Positions 53,167 to 61,167 of a stretch of 64,000 nt of DNA are shown in pieces. Position numbers and translations under genes: made by a program. The stretch covers positions 1 to 64,000 of the forward strand of contig NZ_SRLA01000001.1 in the NCBI RefSeq assembly GCF_004745825.1, written 5' to 3'. The stretch's first letter is position 1. The number at the start of each line of letters is the position of its first letter. The notes below the pieces were generated by a model, which saw only the letters and a program-made list of their open reading frames with translations, was not told where the DNA came from and searched no databases. The DNA comes from Hymenobacter fodinae. Its GTDB lineage: Bacteria > Bacteroidota > Bacteroidia > Cytophagales > Hymenobacteraceae.

Positions 53167-53388
53167 TGCTGTAGCTCGGGTTGAGAGGTGTAATTGGATG
53201 GTAGGATTGAGCTCATCGTTGAGCCCGCTTACCGGCTATGTATTCGTGGCACAATATGCCTCAGCGTTCCGTCATTCGCTGCGCCTCGTCGCTTACATGT
53301 CGTCCGATCTGTATGCTCCCTCGACTCCCTCCTACTTACTGTTATAGCCTTCTCGGTAAACGCCCATGGATGGAAGGCAAAACAAAAA

Positions 53389-53404
53389 TGTTTCACGTGG
53401 AACA
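53389..53404. promoter_or_regulatory. parS-like centromere site
   Basis: The 16-bp sequence, read on the minus strand, is TGTTCCACGTGAAACA, identical to the parS consensus bound by ParB/Spo0J in B. subtilis and conserved in most bacterial phyla. It ends 6 nt from the stop codon of the HTH gene, in intergenic DNA. parS sites cluster around replication origins, so the window may be origin-proximal. Chance of an exact 16-bp match is very small. Confidence 0.85.
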
Positions 53405-53410
53405 AATCTG

Positions 53411-53809
53411 TCACTTAGGGCCATACACCCGTAACAGTAGTTCATTGTAGGACTCTAGCAGCGCGATATACTTAGCCTGAAGGGCCAAAAGTTGCTTTAC
53501 AGGGTCAGATTCAGGCACAGAAGGTGTAACAGCTTTATGTGTTACACCCAAAGATGGCACCGGTGATACAGTAGATGATACAGCAGGTGTTACAAATGGC
53601 AAAGACACCTGTTGTAAACTTGTAAAGTCTTGAGAAAAGTCGTGTCCGATAATTTCACCGACTCTATTTACAAAAGCGTAATCAAGTGTATCCTCCTTGA
53701 ACTTACGATAAATGGTCGGACGTGTAATACCCAATTCCTCCACGATACGCGTAATGGAAATACCGCTGTTTTTAATGGCTTCCTGAAGGATTTCGCCTTG
53801 ATTTGGCAT
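53411..53809 (-). CDS. Small HTH transcriptional regulator
   Basis: The 132-residue protein has an N-terminal helix-turn-helix (about 16-40, ISITRIVEELGITRPTIYRKF) and a following helix. Residues 65-105 are a Val/Thr/Ser/Pro linker, and the end is a leucine-rich helix (107-128, LLALQAKYIALLESYNELLL) suitable for dimerisation. It is not a known named family to me. Twelve TGTAWCA motifs lie in the linker-coding DNA and upstream region, suggesting autoregulation. A parS site follows the gene. Confidence 0.75.
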   Translation of the reverse strand: MPNQGEILQEAIKNSGISITRIVEELGITRPTIYRKFKEDTLDYAFVNRVGEIIGHDFSQDFTSLQQVSLPFVTPAVSSTVSPVPSLGVTHKAVTPSVPESDPVKQLLALQAKYIALLESYNELLLRVYGPK

Positions 53810-53993
53810 GTGCAGGGGGTGTTACTTTTTATAGTGTAAATATGTAAAAACTGTTTCAAACAGCCAAACACTTTTACGTAACATAAGACACGTGTATCAT
53901 GTGTAACAGTATTAATGTGTTACACATGATACACGTAACACATAACAAGTTGTAACAACATATTGTCACATTACACAGTGTATCATTGTAACA
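53525..53993. repeat. Cluster of twelve TGTAWCA motifs around the HTH gene
   Basis: Copies of TGTAACA, TGTATCA or their complements start at 53525, 53540, 53564, 53576, 53588, 53893, 53902, 53918, 53927, 53951, 53979 and 53987. About 0.1 would be expected by chance in this span. Five lie in the coding linker (Val-Thr/Val-Ser codons) and seven upstream. Paired copies are spaced 8-9 bp apart. Confidence 0.85.
53890..53936. promoter_or_regulatory. Perfect 19-bp inverted repeat upstream of the HTH gene
   Basis: Arms at 53890-53908 and 53918-53936 are exact complements, separated by 9 nt. Each arm is made of a TGTATCA and a TGTAACA unit. A one-base-shorter third copy lies at 53978-53993. It is a good candidate operator for the adjacent regulator. 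Confidence 0.75.
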
Positions 53994-54006
53994 CAACGAT
54001 GTAAAA

Positions 54007-54044
54007 AGCGGCCAGAACAGCTCATTTAAGCTATTCTGGCCGCT
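54007..54044 (-). terminator. Terminator of the GDPD gene
   Basis: A 16-bp stem with one mismatch (54007-54022 and 54029-54044), a 6-nt loop and a TTTTT run on the minus strand. It lies about 120 nt beyond the GDPD stop and separates that gene from the motif cluster. Confidence 0.82.
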
Positions 54045-54165
54045 GTTAAATAGGGCTTACAGAACTTGCTGCTTTCAGTAGTCTAGTGTTAGGCCACCCT
54101 GAGTTCCAGCAGGAACACGATGCTTAGATAACTGGAGTGTAAAGCTTCGGGCTTGCAATAGCAGA

Positions 54166-54996
54166 CTACCGCAGAGCCAAAAGTCTGTCAGGATAGTCGG
54201 TGGTTATACCAGCAGGTTGAAGCGCCAAAACACGGCGCATGTCGTCGAGTTGGTTTACCGTCCAGGGTACAAAGTCTACCCCTTGCTCGCGCAAAAATTC
54301 AGCTAGGCCAGGGGTCAGCAAGGGGTAGTGCATGCCATAAACAGCGGGTAAAAATCCGAGCTCCTGCAGGTGTACTTGAGCAGGCTTTTCATCCTCTACC
54401 AAGAGGCATAACGAGAGCTGCGGAACCTGCTGTCGGGCCACCTGCAGGACGCGCTTATCGAAGCACAAAAGGGTGGTCCTCTCCCCTACTTGAGCAGCAG
54501 AAATTTCGGCAAGCACGAGTGCCAGAAAGTCGGCAGGGGCAGGGTGAAAAATACTGTCGCCGGCGGACGAGCTTTTTACCTCGATGCTGTAGTGCACAGG
54601 CGGCCGACCAAGCTCCTGAGCGTAGCGCTCGGAGTCGTGTAGCACCTCACGGAGCAGGGGCTTGTAGGCCGGCTCGGATTCCTGTAGCGGGAAGGCAGGG
54701 TGCTGGGAAAGGCCGCAATCATACTGCCGGATATTGGCGTAGATAAGCTCGTATAGATTGTGCTGGTGCTCGGTCGCGGGCGTGATAGGTTGGCCTTGGG
54801 GAGTGCGGCAAATAGCAGATGAAAACCACGGCTCATGGGATACCACTACCTGCCGATCAGCCGAAATGACAACGTCTAGCTCTAGCACATCGACGCCCAA
54901 CACTAGGGCATGGCGGAAGGCCGGCAACGTATTCTCGGGGCGTAAGCCACGGCAGCCACGATGGCCGTGAATAGCCGGAAAGGTTTTTTTAGTCAT
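54166..54996 (-). CDS. Glycerophosphodiester phosphodiesterase
   Basis: The 276-residue TIM-barrel enzyme releases glycerol-3-phosphate from glycerophosphodiesters. The conserved HGHRG at the N-terminus (residues 10-14) with PENTLPAF and LELDVVISADRQVVVSHEP near 38-55 supply catalytic His/Glu residues and the metal site. No signal peptide, so cytoplasmic. The final segment VNQLDDMRRVLALQPAGITTDYP is typical. Confidence 0.93.
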   Translation of the reverse strand: MTKKTFPAIHGHRGCRGLRPENTLPAFRHALVLGVDVLELDVVISADRQVVVSHEPWFSSAICRTPQGQPITPATEHQHNLYELIYANIRQYDCGLSQHPAFPLQESEPAYKPLLREVLHDSERYAQELGRPPVHYSIEVKSSSAGDSIFHPAPADFLALVLAEISAAQVGERTTLLCFDKRVLQVARQQVPQLSLCLLVEDEKPAQVHLQELGFLPAVYGMHYPLLTPGLAEFLREQGVDFVPWTVNQLDDMRRVLALQPAGITTDYPDRLLALR

Positions 54997-55121
54997 GAAG
55001 CAGGGAATAAAACGGGCTCGTTATACGTAGGAAGTTAGCTAGGCCACTGCCGCACCACAAGCAGCCTTGGCCGCCATCCTACCTTTGTACTACTCCCTTA
55101 CTTCCTCCTTAGCGTCCACAC

Positions 55122-55745
55122 ATGAAAAGAATAATCATCCTGCTGGTATTGGCTGGCCTAGCCCTCGCAGGCTACCTATACTACCGCAGCCTGAGCACTG
55201 GCCCCACTTACTCCCTTATGCAAGCCGCCAAGGCTACCCAAACCCACAACATGGCCGAGTTTGAGCGCTACGTTGATGTGCGAAGCGTGGCCGGCAACAT
55301 GATTGATCAGCTAGTTGAGCAAAGTGAAGCCCTCGACAGCTTCGTACCACGCAGCTTCGCGCTCAAAGCCACATTGCCTTTATTAAAGTCCCAACTCACT
55401 GAGGCGGCACGCAAGGAAGTGCAGCGGTACATAGAAACCGGTTCTATAGAAGCATCGAGCCAAGCCAGCACAGGAGGTATTCTTCAGATGCCCGTGCTGG
55501 GAGTGATGGGCGCAGTAGCCAGCCCGGGGAGCCAATTCAAAGGCATTAAATACACGCACGAGCAAGGCGACCAAGCCATCATTGGCTTGGAGATAAGCCA
55601 GCCGCGCTACGACACTACTTTGGTAGTAGAGGTAAAGATGCGCCAGCAAGGCGACCATTGGCAGGCCACTGAAATTGCCAATACTGGCGCATTAGTCAAG
55701 AGCATTGCTCGCCTTGAAAAGCAGCGAATACAAACCAGTAACTAG
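55122..55745 (+). CDS. DUF2939 membrane-anchored protein
   Basis: The 207-residue protein has an N-terminal transmembrane segment (4-22, IIILLVLAGLALAGYLYY) and a soluble region matching DUF2939 (SLMQAAKATQTHNMAEFERYVDVRSVA). Members are envelope proteins of unknown role. A TACCTTTG box at 55080-55087 precedes the ATG by 34 nt. Confidence 0.83.
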   Translation: MKRIIILLVLAGLALAGYLYYRSLSTGPTYSLMQAAKATQTHNMAEFERYVDVRSVAGNMIDQLVEQSEALDSFVPRSFALKATLPLLKSQLTEAARKEVQRYIETGSIEASSQASTGGILQMPVLGVMGAVASPGSQFKGIKYTHEQGDQAIIGLEISQPRYDTTLVVEVKMRQQGDHWQATEIANTGALVKSIARLEKQRIQTSN

Positions 55746-55764
55746 CGCTACCACGCGCAAACAA

Positions 55765-55797
55765 AAAGGCCCGGTACACTAAGTGCACCGGGCCTTT
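55765..55797. terminator. Bidirectional terminator between DUF2939 and PLDc_N genes
   Basis: An 11-bp stem (55765-55775 and 55787-55797) with flanking A- and T-runs between two convergent genes. Confidence 0.85.
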
Positions 55798-55817
55798 CTA
55801 ATGGGGTGTCTAGAGGC

Positions 55818-56096
55818 CTAGGAAGCCTTACCGCGACCTGCGAAGAGGTAGTACACAATCAAACCACCTAGCGGGAAGAAGAAGATAATGGCAGCCCAAA
55901 GAATCTTCTTGCCAATTGACCAAGGCTGACGAAAGACGTCAAACAGAGCTAGAATGTCGAGAGCTAGCAGAACATATCCCCAAGTAGCCAGGCTACCATC
56001 GGCACTGTAGCGGCTGCAAGAAGAAACAACGAGCATCAGCGCTAGTAAAGGGGCCGCGGAAGCAAGCCGGCTGATATAAGGAGCAATCTTGTTCAT
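55818..56096 (-). CDS. PLDc_N-domain small membrane protein
   Basis: The 92-residue protein has a first hydrophobic stretch ending in VVSSCS (possible lipoprotein signal or first helix), then two membrane helices with the typical WGYVLLALDILALFD and GKKILWAAIIFFFPLGGLIVYYLF pattern of the phospholipase D-nuclease N-terminal (PLDc_N) family. No catalytic HKD motif, so not itself a phospholipase. The start at 56096 is preferred over one 12 codons upstream. TAG stop in GGCCTAG. Confidence 0.82.
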   Translation of the reverse strand: MNKIAPYISRLASAAPLLALMLVVSSCSRYSADGSLATWGYVLLALDILALFDVFRQPWSIGKKILWAAIIFFFPLGGLIVYYLFAGRGKAS

Positions 56097-56206
56097 GGTT
56101 GAAGAGAGTAGGTGAAAAGGGATTTCAGACACTCTTTACGCGCATTCTGCCAAATGGATATTCAAGTAATGATATAAATATATTTAATTACTTGATAATC
56201 AATTTA

Positions 56207-56845
56207 TTAACTCAAAAAACCTTGGATTTGGCGCCAAAAGAACGGGCCAGCCTTAGGAACCAGGATAAGGGTTATCACCAAGCCATACAATGCGCCATAA
56301 AAGTGGGCATCGTGGTTGATGTTGTCGCCCCGGCGGCGGCCCATGTAGTAGGAATAAGCCAGGTATAGGAAGCCGAAGATGAAGCCCGGAATGCCTAGAC
56401 TAGGTGGCAGCGGGAACACGCCAATCTTGCTGGTGGGCGCAAACAGAATGGCCGAGAACACCACAGAGGCCACCCCGCCCGAAGCCCCGAGGCTGCGGTA
56501 GTCGGGGTCGTCGCGGTGGCGCAGATAGGTGGGAATATCCGAAACGATGATGCCCCCGATGTAGAGCAACAGGAAGTACAGGATGCCGGTAGTAGTACCG
56601 AAGAAGCTCACGAAGACCTGCTCTACAATCTGGCTGAAGGAATAAAAGGCCAGCATGTTGAAGAGCAAGTGGCCGAAGTCGGCGTGCAGGAAACCGGACG
56701 TAATGAAGCGGTACCACTCGTTGCGCTTACGCACTTCGTAGGGATTGAGAATCCAGCTGTCCATGAGTTCCTGGCTCGACCAGGCATACATGGAAATACC
56801 GCAGGTGAGGGCAACCAGCACCAGCGTAGGACTAAGATTGAGCAT
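56207..56845 (-). CDS. Rhomboid-family intramembrane serine protease
   Basis: The 212-residue integral membrane protein has six predicted helices. The catalytic serine is Ser122 in GASGG and the paired histidine is His181 in AHFYGALYG. Asn63 near the HADFGHLLFNM segment (54-64) is the expected oxyanion residue. It cleaves membrane-spanning substrates, which are unknown. It is transcribed after the polyprenyl synthetase gene, with a 25-bp inverted repeat between them. Confidence 0.9.
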   Translation of the reverse strand: MLNLSPTLVLVALTCGISMYAWSSQELMDSWILNPYEVRKRNEWYRFITSGFLHADFGHLLFNMLAFYSFSQIVEQVFVSFFGTTTGILYFLLLYIGGIIVSDIPTYLRHRDDPDYRSLGASGGVASVVFSAILFAPTSKIGVFPLPPSLGIPGFIFGFLYLAYSYYMGRRRGDNINHDAHFYGALYGLVITLILVPKAGPFFWRQIQGFLS

Positions 56846-56854
56846 GCGTTTTTG

Positions 56855-56925
56855 GTTGTTGATTGTGAGTTGTCAGTTGTTGATGGGTTGAAACAGCAAG
56901 CAACTGACAACTCACAATCAACAAC
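56855..56925. repeat. 25-bp perfect inverted repeat upstream of the rhomboid gene
   Basis: Arms at 56855-56879 and 56901-56925 are exact complements with a 21-nt loop. Arms are built of near-tandem GTTG/TTGT words. It starts 8 nt past the polyprenyl synthetase stop and fills nearly the whole gap of 87 bp. It might terminate transcription or be a repeat insertion. Confidence 0.88.
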
Positions 56926-56932
56926 AAAGTAG

Positions 56933-57904
56933 CTACTGCTCGCGGTCCATGAGTTGGAGGGCAAGCTGGTGCAGGGGCTTTTTACGCTCTGCGGAGGCCG
57001 TCACGCGTTCCAAATGCTGCAAGGCATCTAGGAAGTAAGTATTGATGAGAGCTTCCGTCTGAGGGCGTATTTCGAGCTCATCGTAGATAGCCCGCACAGC
57101 TTGCACTTTGGCATCGGCATCCAGCACAGGCTGGCCTACGTGCTGGGCCAGGATAGCCTGCTGGGCCGACGTGGCCTGAGCCTGGGTTGTGAGCAGTAGG
57201 AAAGTCTTTTTATCCGACACGATGTCGCCGCCCACGCGCTTGCCAAAGGTGGCGGCGTCGCCGTACACATCCAGCAGGTCGTCGCGCAGCTGGAAGGCCA
57301 CGCCAATGCCTACGCCAAACTGCCGGAGCTGGTCGGCATCCTCACGGGAAGCACCGCCGAGCAGGGCACCCAGCTCCAAGGCAAAGCCCAGGAGCACGGC
57401 CGTTTTCAGCCGGATCATGTCGAGGTACTGCTCAATACTGACCTGCGTTTCCGTCTCGAAGTTCATGTCCCACTGCTGGCCTTCGCAGACCTCGGCGGCC
57501 GTTTGCGAGAAGCGGCGCAGCACGTAGGCCAGTAGCTCCGGCTTAATGTCTAGGAACAGCTCGTAGGCCCGCACCAGCATCACGTCGCCGGAGAGGATGG
57601 CCACATTGGGGTTCCACTTTTCGTGCACCGTGGCCTTGCCCCGGCGCAGGGGCGCCTGGTCCATCAGGTCGTCGTGGAGCAGGGTGAAGTTGTGGAAGAC
57701 TTCGGTGGCCAAGGCAGGCTTTAGTACCGGGTCCAGATCATCGGTGAAGAGGTGGGCGCCGAGCAGGGTGAGCAGGGGCCGGATGCGCTTGCCCCCGAGG
57801 GCCATGATGTAGCGAATGGGTTCATAGAGCGCGTCGGGCGCTTCGCCGTAGCGTAGCTGGCCTAGGCCAGTGTTGAGGCGGTCGGTGAGTTGGGACAGGT
57901 CCAC
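56933..57904 (-). CDS. Polyprenyl diphosphate synthetase
   Basis: The 323-residue isoprenoid synthase elongates allylic diphosphates with IPP. First Asp-rich motif DDLMD at 78-82 (LLHDDLMDQAPLRRG), second QLRDDLLDVYGD near 208. GGKRIRP near 38-44 binds IPP. Chain length is set by residues ahead of the first motif, not predicted here. The product may feed quinone or undecaprenyl synthesis, or the GGGP synthase at 12.2 kb. Confidence 0.93.
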   Translation of the reverse strand: MDLSQLTDRLNTGLGQLRYGEAPDALYEPIRYIMALGGKRIRPLLTLLGAHLFTDDLDPVLKPALATEVFHNFTLLHDDLMDQAPLRRGKATVHEKWNPNVAILSGDVMLVRAYELFLDIKPELLAYVLRRFSQTAAEVCEGQQWDMNFETETQVSIEQYLDMIRLKTAVLLGFALELGALLGGASREDADQLRQFGVGIGVAFQLRDDLLDVYGDAATFGKRVGGDIVSDKKTFLLLTTQAQATSAQQAILAQHVGQPVLDADAKVQAVRAIYDELEIRPQTEALINTYFLDALQHLERVTASAERKKPLHQLALQLMDREQ

Positions 57905-57990
57905 AGAAACGGGTATGGTTCGAAAGGGAAAGGTACGGAGGAGTCGGTTGGGTTGGATGAGTGGCCTAGGCTAGGGAGTAAGGCTTGGTT

Positions 57991-58190
57991 GTCATTACGA
58001 GGAGACACGACGAAGCACCCACCGGACAGCGCAGCTAACCCATCCTGCTCAATGCGCAAAGCCTTGAACAAACGAAAAGCCCTTACCTCCTCATCGGAAG
58101 TAAGGGCTTAGAGATAATCATTGTTTCGCGCTCGGTAAGGCAAGGATTAGCTGCGCTGTCCTGCGGGTGCTTGACTCCGCTCGTAAAGAC
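57991..58190. repeat. REP-like long inverted repeat
   Basis: The left arm (57991-58040, from GTCATTACGAGGAGACACG) and right arm (58144-58190) match as inverted sequences over about 45-50 bp with several mismatches. Both contain GGACAGCGCAGCTAA. The enclosed region holds a separate terminator. It occupies the gap upstream of polyprenyl synthetase and downstream of RNase R. This has the form of a REP/BIME-type element. Confidence 0.8.
58077..58109. terminator. Hairpin inside the REP-like element
   Basis: A 10-bp stem AAGCCCTTAC/GTAAGGGCTT with a 13-nt loop. It lies about 110 nt beyond the RNase R stop and may terminate it. Confidence 0.6.
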
Positions 58191-58217
58191 AGCCCGCTAG
58201 GCCACCCGGTTACTGGC

Positions 58218-60728
58218 CTAGCGGCGCTTGCCGCCTTTGCCGCCGGGGCGGCCGCCACCGTTACGCTCGGGGCGGTAGCCGCGGGGCTTGCTGCCCTGGC
58301 GACGCTCCTCCTGTTCGCGGCGCTTCACGGCGTCGGGGCGGTTATCCACCAACTCGAAGTCGATGGTGCGGTCTAGCAGGTTGGCGGCTTTTACCACCAC
58401 CTGCATCTCGTCGCCGAACTGGATAATGCGCTTCGTGTTCTTGCCCACGATGCGGTAGTTGTCCTTGTCCAGCTCGAAGAAGTCGCCGGGAATTTCGCTC
58501 AGGCGAACCATGCCTTCGCACTTGTTCTCCTCGATTTCCACGTACAGTCCGCGCTCGGTGAGGCCTGATACCACGCCGGTGAAGGTCTCGCCGATAACCT
58601 CCGACATGAACTCCACCTGCTTGTACTTGATGCTGGCGCGCTCGGCCGTAGCCGCCAGTTTCTCCCGCTCCGAGGAGTGCTTACACTCTTCTTCCACGGG
58701 GCCCACTTCCACGTTCTTGCCGCCCTCCAAGTAGTGCTCCAGCAGGCGGTGCGCCATCATGTCGGGGTAGCGCCGGATGGGTGAGGTGAAGTGTGAATAG
58801 TGGTCGAAGGCCAGGCCGAAGTGGCCTAGGGGCTCGGTGGTATAAATGGCCTTTGACATGGTGCGCACGGCCAGCGTCTGGATGACGTTTTGCTCCGGCC
58901 GCCCCATCACTTCCTCCGACAAATCGTTGAGCTCAGTGCTCAGCTTTTTGGGGTTGGAGAGGTCGAGGTTATGGCCAAACTTCTTCGCGAAGAGGGCAAA
59001 GTTTTCGAGGCGGTCGGGGTCGGGAGCTTCGTGCACCCGGTATACCATCGTGAAGCGCGGCTTGCGGTTCTTGAGCTTGAACACGAACTCGGCCACCTTG
59101 CGGTTGGCTAGCAGCATGAACTCCTCAATCATCTTGTGGGCATCCTTGCGCTCCTTCACATACACGCCCAGCGGCTTGCCGTTCTCATCCAGCTTGAACT
59201 TCACCTCCTGGGTTTCGAAGCTGATAGCACCCTGCTTGAAGCGGGCCGCGCAGAGCTTCTTGGCGATGCTGTTCATCAGCTGAATCTCCTCGGCGTAGTC
59301 GCCTTCACCAGTTTCGATGCGCTCCTGGGCCTCTTCGTAGGCGAAGCGACGGTCGGAGTGAATGATGGTTTTGCCGAACCAGGAGTTGTAGAGCTTGCCG
59401 TTTTCGTCGAGCTCAAACACCGCTGAGAATGTCAGCTTATCCTCGTTCGGGCGCAGGGAGCAGAGGCCGTTGGAGAGGCGCTCGGGCAGCATGGGAATCA
59501 CGCGGTCGACGAGGTACACAGAGGTAGCCCGGTACTTGGCCTCGCGCTCCAGCTCCATACCGGGCCGCACGTAGTGGGTCACGTCGGCGATGTGCACGCC
59601 AATCTCCCAGTGGTCGTTCTCCAGCTTCCGAATGGAAAGGGCATCGTCGAAGTCCTTGGCGTCGGCGGGGTCGATGGTGAACGTGGTGATGTCGCGGAAG
59701 TCGCGGCGGCGCTCAATCTCGCTCTGCGGAATCACATCAGAGATGGATTCGGACTCGGCTTCTACGTCCGTGGGGAACTCGAAGGGCAGCCCAAACTCGG
59801 CCATGATGGCGTTGATCTCAGCCTCGTTTTCGCCGGCTTGTCCGAAGCTGCGCACCACTTCCCCTACCGGCGTGCGGCCTTCGCTCACCTCCGGAAACTC
59901 GGTGATGCGCACCAGCACTTTCTCGCCGTGGTTGGCGCCGTGCAGGTTCTCGAAGGGCACGAACACGTCGAAATAGATCTTGCGGCTATCGGGCTTCACG
60001 AAGCCGATGCCACCCTGCACAAACAAGCGACCCACTACCTCGGGGCGCACCCGGTTTACTACTTCCACCACGTCGCCGACGGGGCGGCCGTCGCGGGAGC
60101 CGCGCAGGCGCAGGCGCACGGTGTCGCCGTGCATGGCAAACTTCAGACGGTCGGTGTAGACGCGCACATCGGTTTCGCTCTCCTCACTGATGACGAAAGC
60201 AAACTGGTCGGTGGCCAGGGACACGGTACCCGTAATGGTTTGGGCATCGTGGTCTCGACCGGGCCGGCGGCGGGTGTCGGGCTCATCAGCATCGGGGAAG
60301 TCAAAGCCGGCTTCGCGGCGGCGGTGCACCACGGGGTCCTGGCCAAACTCCGTCTCGATGGGGCGGCCACTGCGGCGGGTAGGCACCGGGGTATTCTCGG
60401 GGTTGCGCGCCCGCCGGCTGCTGGCCGGGGCGCTAGCAAACTCGGTGGTGCCAGGGTCGGTGAGGCGGTACTCGTCGTTCTGGAGAAGGGTAATCAGGCC
60501 CGCTTTCTTGAGGGCTTTAAGGTGGTCAAAAATGTCTTCGCGCTGCTGCTTGGTAGTCACACCGAGGCGGCGAGAAATCTGGCGGTAGGCCAGTACTTTG
60601 GTGGGGTTGTCGCGGAAGATCCGAAACACGAGGTCTTTGGATACTGATGCGGCAGCGGTGGCTTCTTCGCCACGGGTCGCCTTCGCGCGAGAGGCGCGGG
60701 GGGCGGCGGATTCGTCTTTTCTTTTCAT
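58218..60728 (-). CDS. rnr: Ribonuclease R
   Basis: The 836-residue 3'-5' exoribonuclease degrades structured RNA. An N-terminal winged helix-turn-helix lies about 30-95, two cold-shock domains about 160-330, the RNB catalytic domain from about 345 (DPADAKDFDDAL with metal-binding Asp residues), and a C-terminal S1 domain near 715-800. The last 30 residues are Arg/Gly/Lys-rich (RPERNGGGRPGGKGGKRR). TAG stop in GGCCTAG. A strong single gene with a REP-like element downstream. Confidence 0.96.
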   Translation of the reverse strand: MKRKDESAAPRASRAKATRGEEATAAASVSKDLVFRIFRDNPTKVLAYRQISRRLGVTTKQQREDIFDHLKALKKAGLITLLQNDEYRLTDPGTTEFASAPASSRRARNPENTPVPTRRSGRPIETEFGQDPVVHRRREAGFDFPDADEPDTRRRPGRDHDAQTITGTVSLATDQFAFVISEESETDVRVYTDRLKFAMHGDTVRLRLRGSRDGRPVGDVVEVVNRVRPEVVGRLFVQGGIGFVKPDSRKIYFDVFVPFENLHGANHGEKVLVRITEFPEVSEGRTPVGEVVRSFGQAGENEAEINAIMAEFGLPFEFPTDVEAESESISDVIPQSEIERRRDFRDITTFTIDPADAKDFDDALSIRKLENDHWEIGVHIADVTHYVRPGMELEREAKYRATSVYLVDRVIPMLPERLSNGLCSLRPNEDKLTFSAVFELDENGKLYNSWFGKTIIHSDRRFAYEEAQERIETGEGDYAEEIQLMNSIAKKLCAARFKQGAISFETQEVKFKLDENGKPLGVYVKERKDAHKMIEEFMLLANRKVAEFVFKLKNRKPRFTMVYRVHEAPDPDRLENFALFAKKFGHNLDLSNPKKLSTELNDLSEEVMGRPEQNVIQTLAVRTMSKAIYTTEPLGHFGLAFDHYSHFTSPIRRYPDMMAHRLLEHYLEGGKNVEVGPVEEECKHSSEREKLAATAERASIKYKQVEFMSEVIGETFTGVVSGLTERGLYVEIEENKCEGMVRLSEIPGDFFELDKDNYRIVGKNTKRIIQFGDEMQVVVKAANLLDRTIDFELVDNRPDAVKRREQEERRQGSKPRGYRPERNGGGRPGGKGGKRR

Positions 60729-60955
60729 TAGAAAATGAGAGCCGCCAGTGGTTGTCTTTTTCGCAGGCGGCGGGTTGATAAGGGGAAAGCTGATGATAAT
60801 ACGAAGCCTTCCGGAGTAAGGGTAATGAGGCGCTTCAGGGCGCTCTTGGGAGATGATACGGAATATATCGGCAAATAACTATTTCTGCCGGTAGCGGGGG
60901 TAGTTACGGTTGTGTTATGCGGGTAGTGGGCAAGTGCTCGTCGATTCACCCAGAA

Positions 60956-61121
60956 CGTCATCCTGAGCGCAGCCGAAGGATCCCGCGTGCTGATGTTGGA
61001 ATGCTAACTCAACGAAGCGATAGAGATGCTTGCCTACGGCGACCTTCGGTTCGGCAAGCTCAGCATGACAGATACTCTGGCAACGTTAGCACACGAGATC
61101 CTTCGGCTCCGCTCGACATAA
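60956..61121. repeat. REP-like nested inverted repeat upstream of RNase R
   Basis: Outer arms GTCATCCTGAGCGCAGCCG (from 60957) and its complement ending CGGCTCCGCTCGACA (61097-61121) pair with a few mismatches. An inner pair is TGCTAAC (61002) with GTTAGCA (61085). GGCAAGCTCAGCATGACAG (about 61052-61071) is the same word family found at 37.7 kb. Rest of 60729-61167 holds no gene I can support. Confidence 0.75.
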
Positions 61122-61167
61122 CGGGCGAGTCTATGATCTGAAGAAAGCCAACTAGGCCACTCCTTCC

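Noticed and set aside
60728..60961. 77-codon minus-strand frame upstream of RNase R
   Set aside because: Composition is poor, it ends at the RNase R start and reads into the REP-like element.
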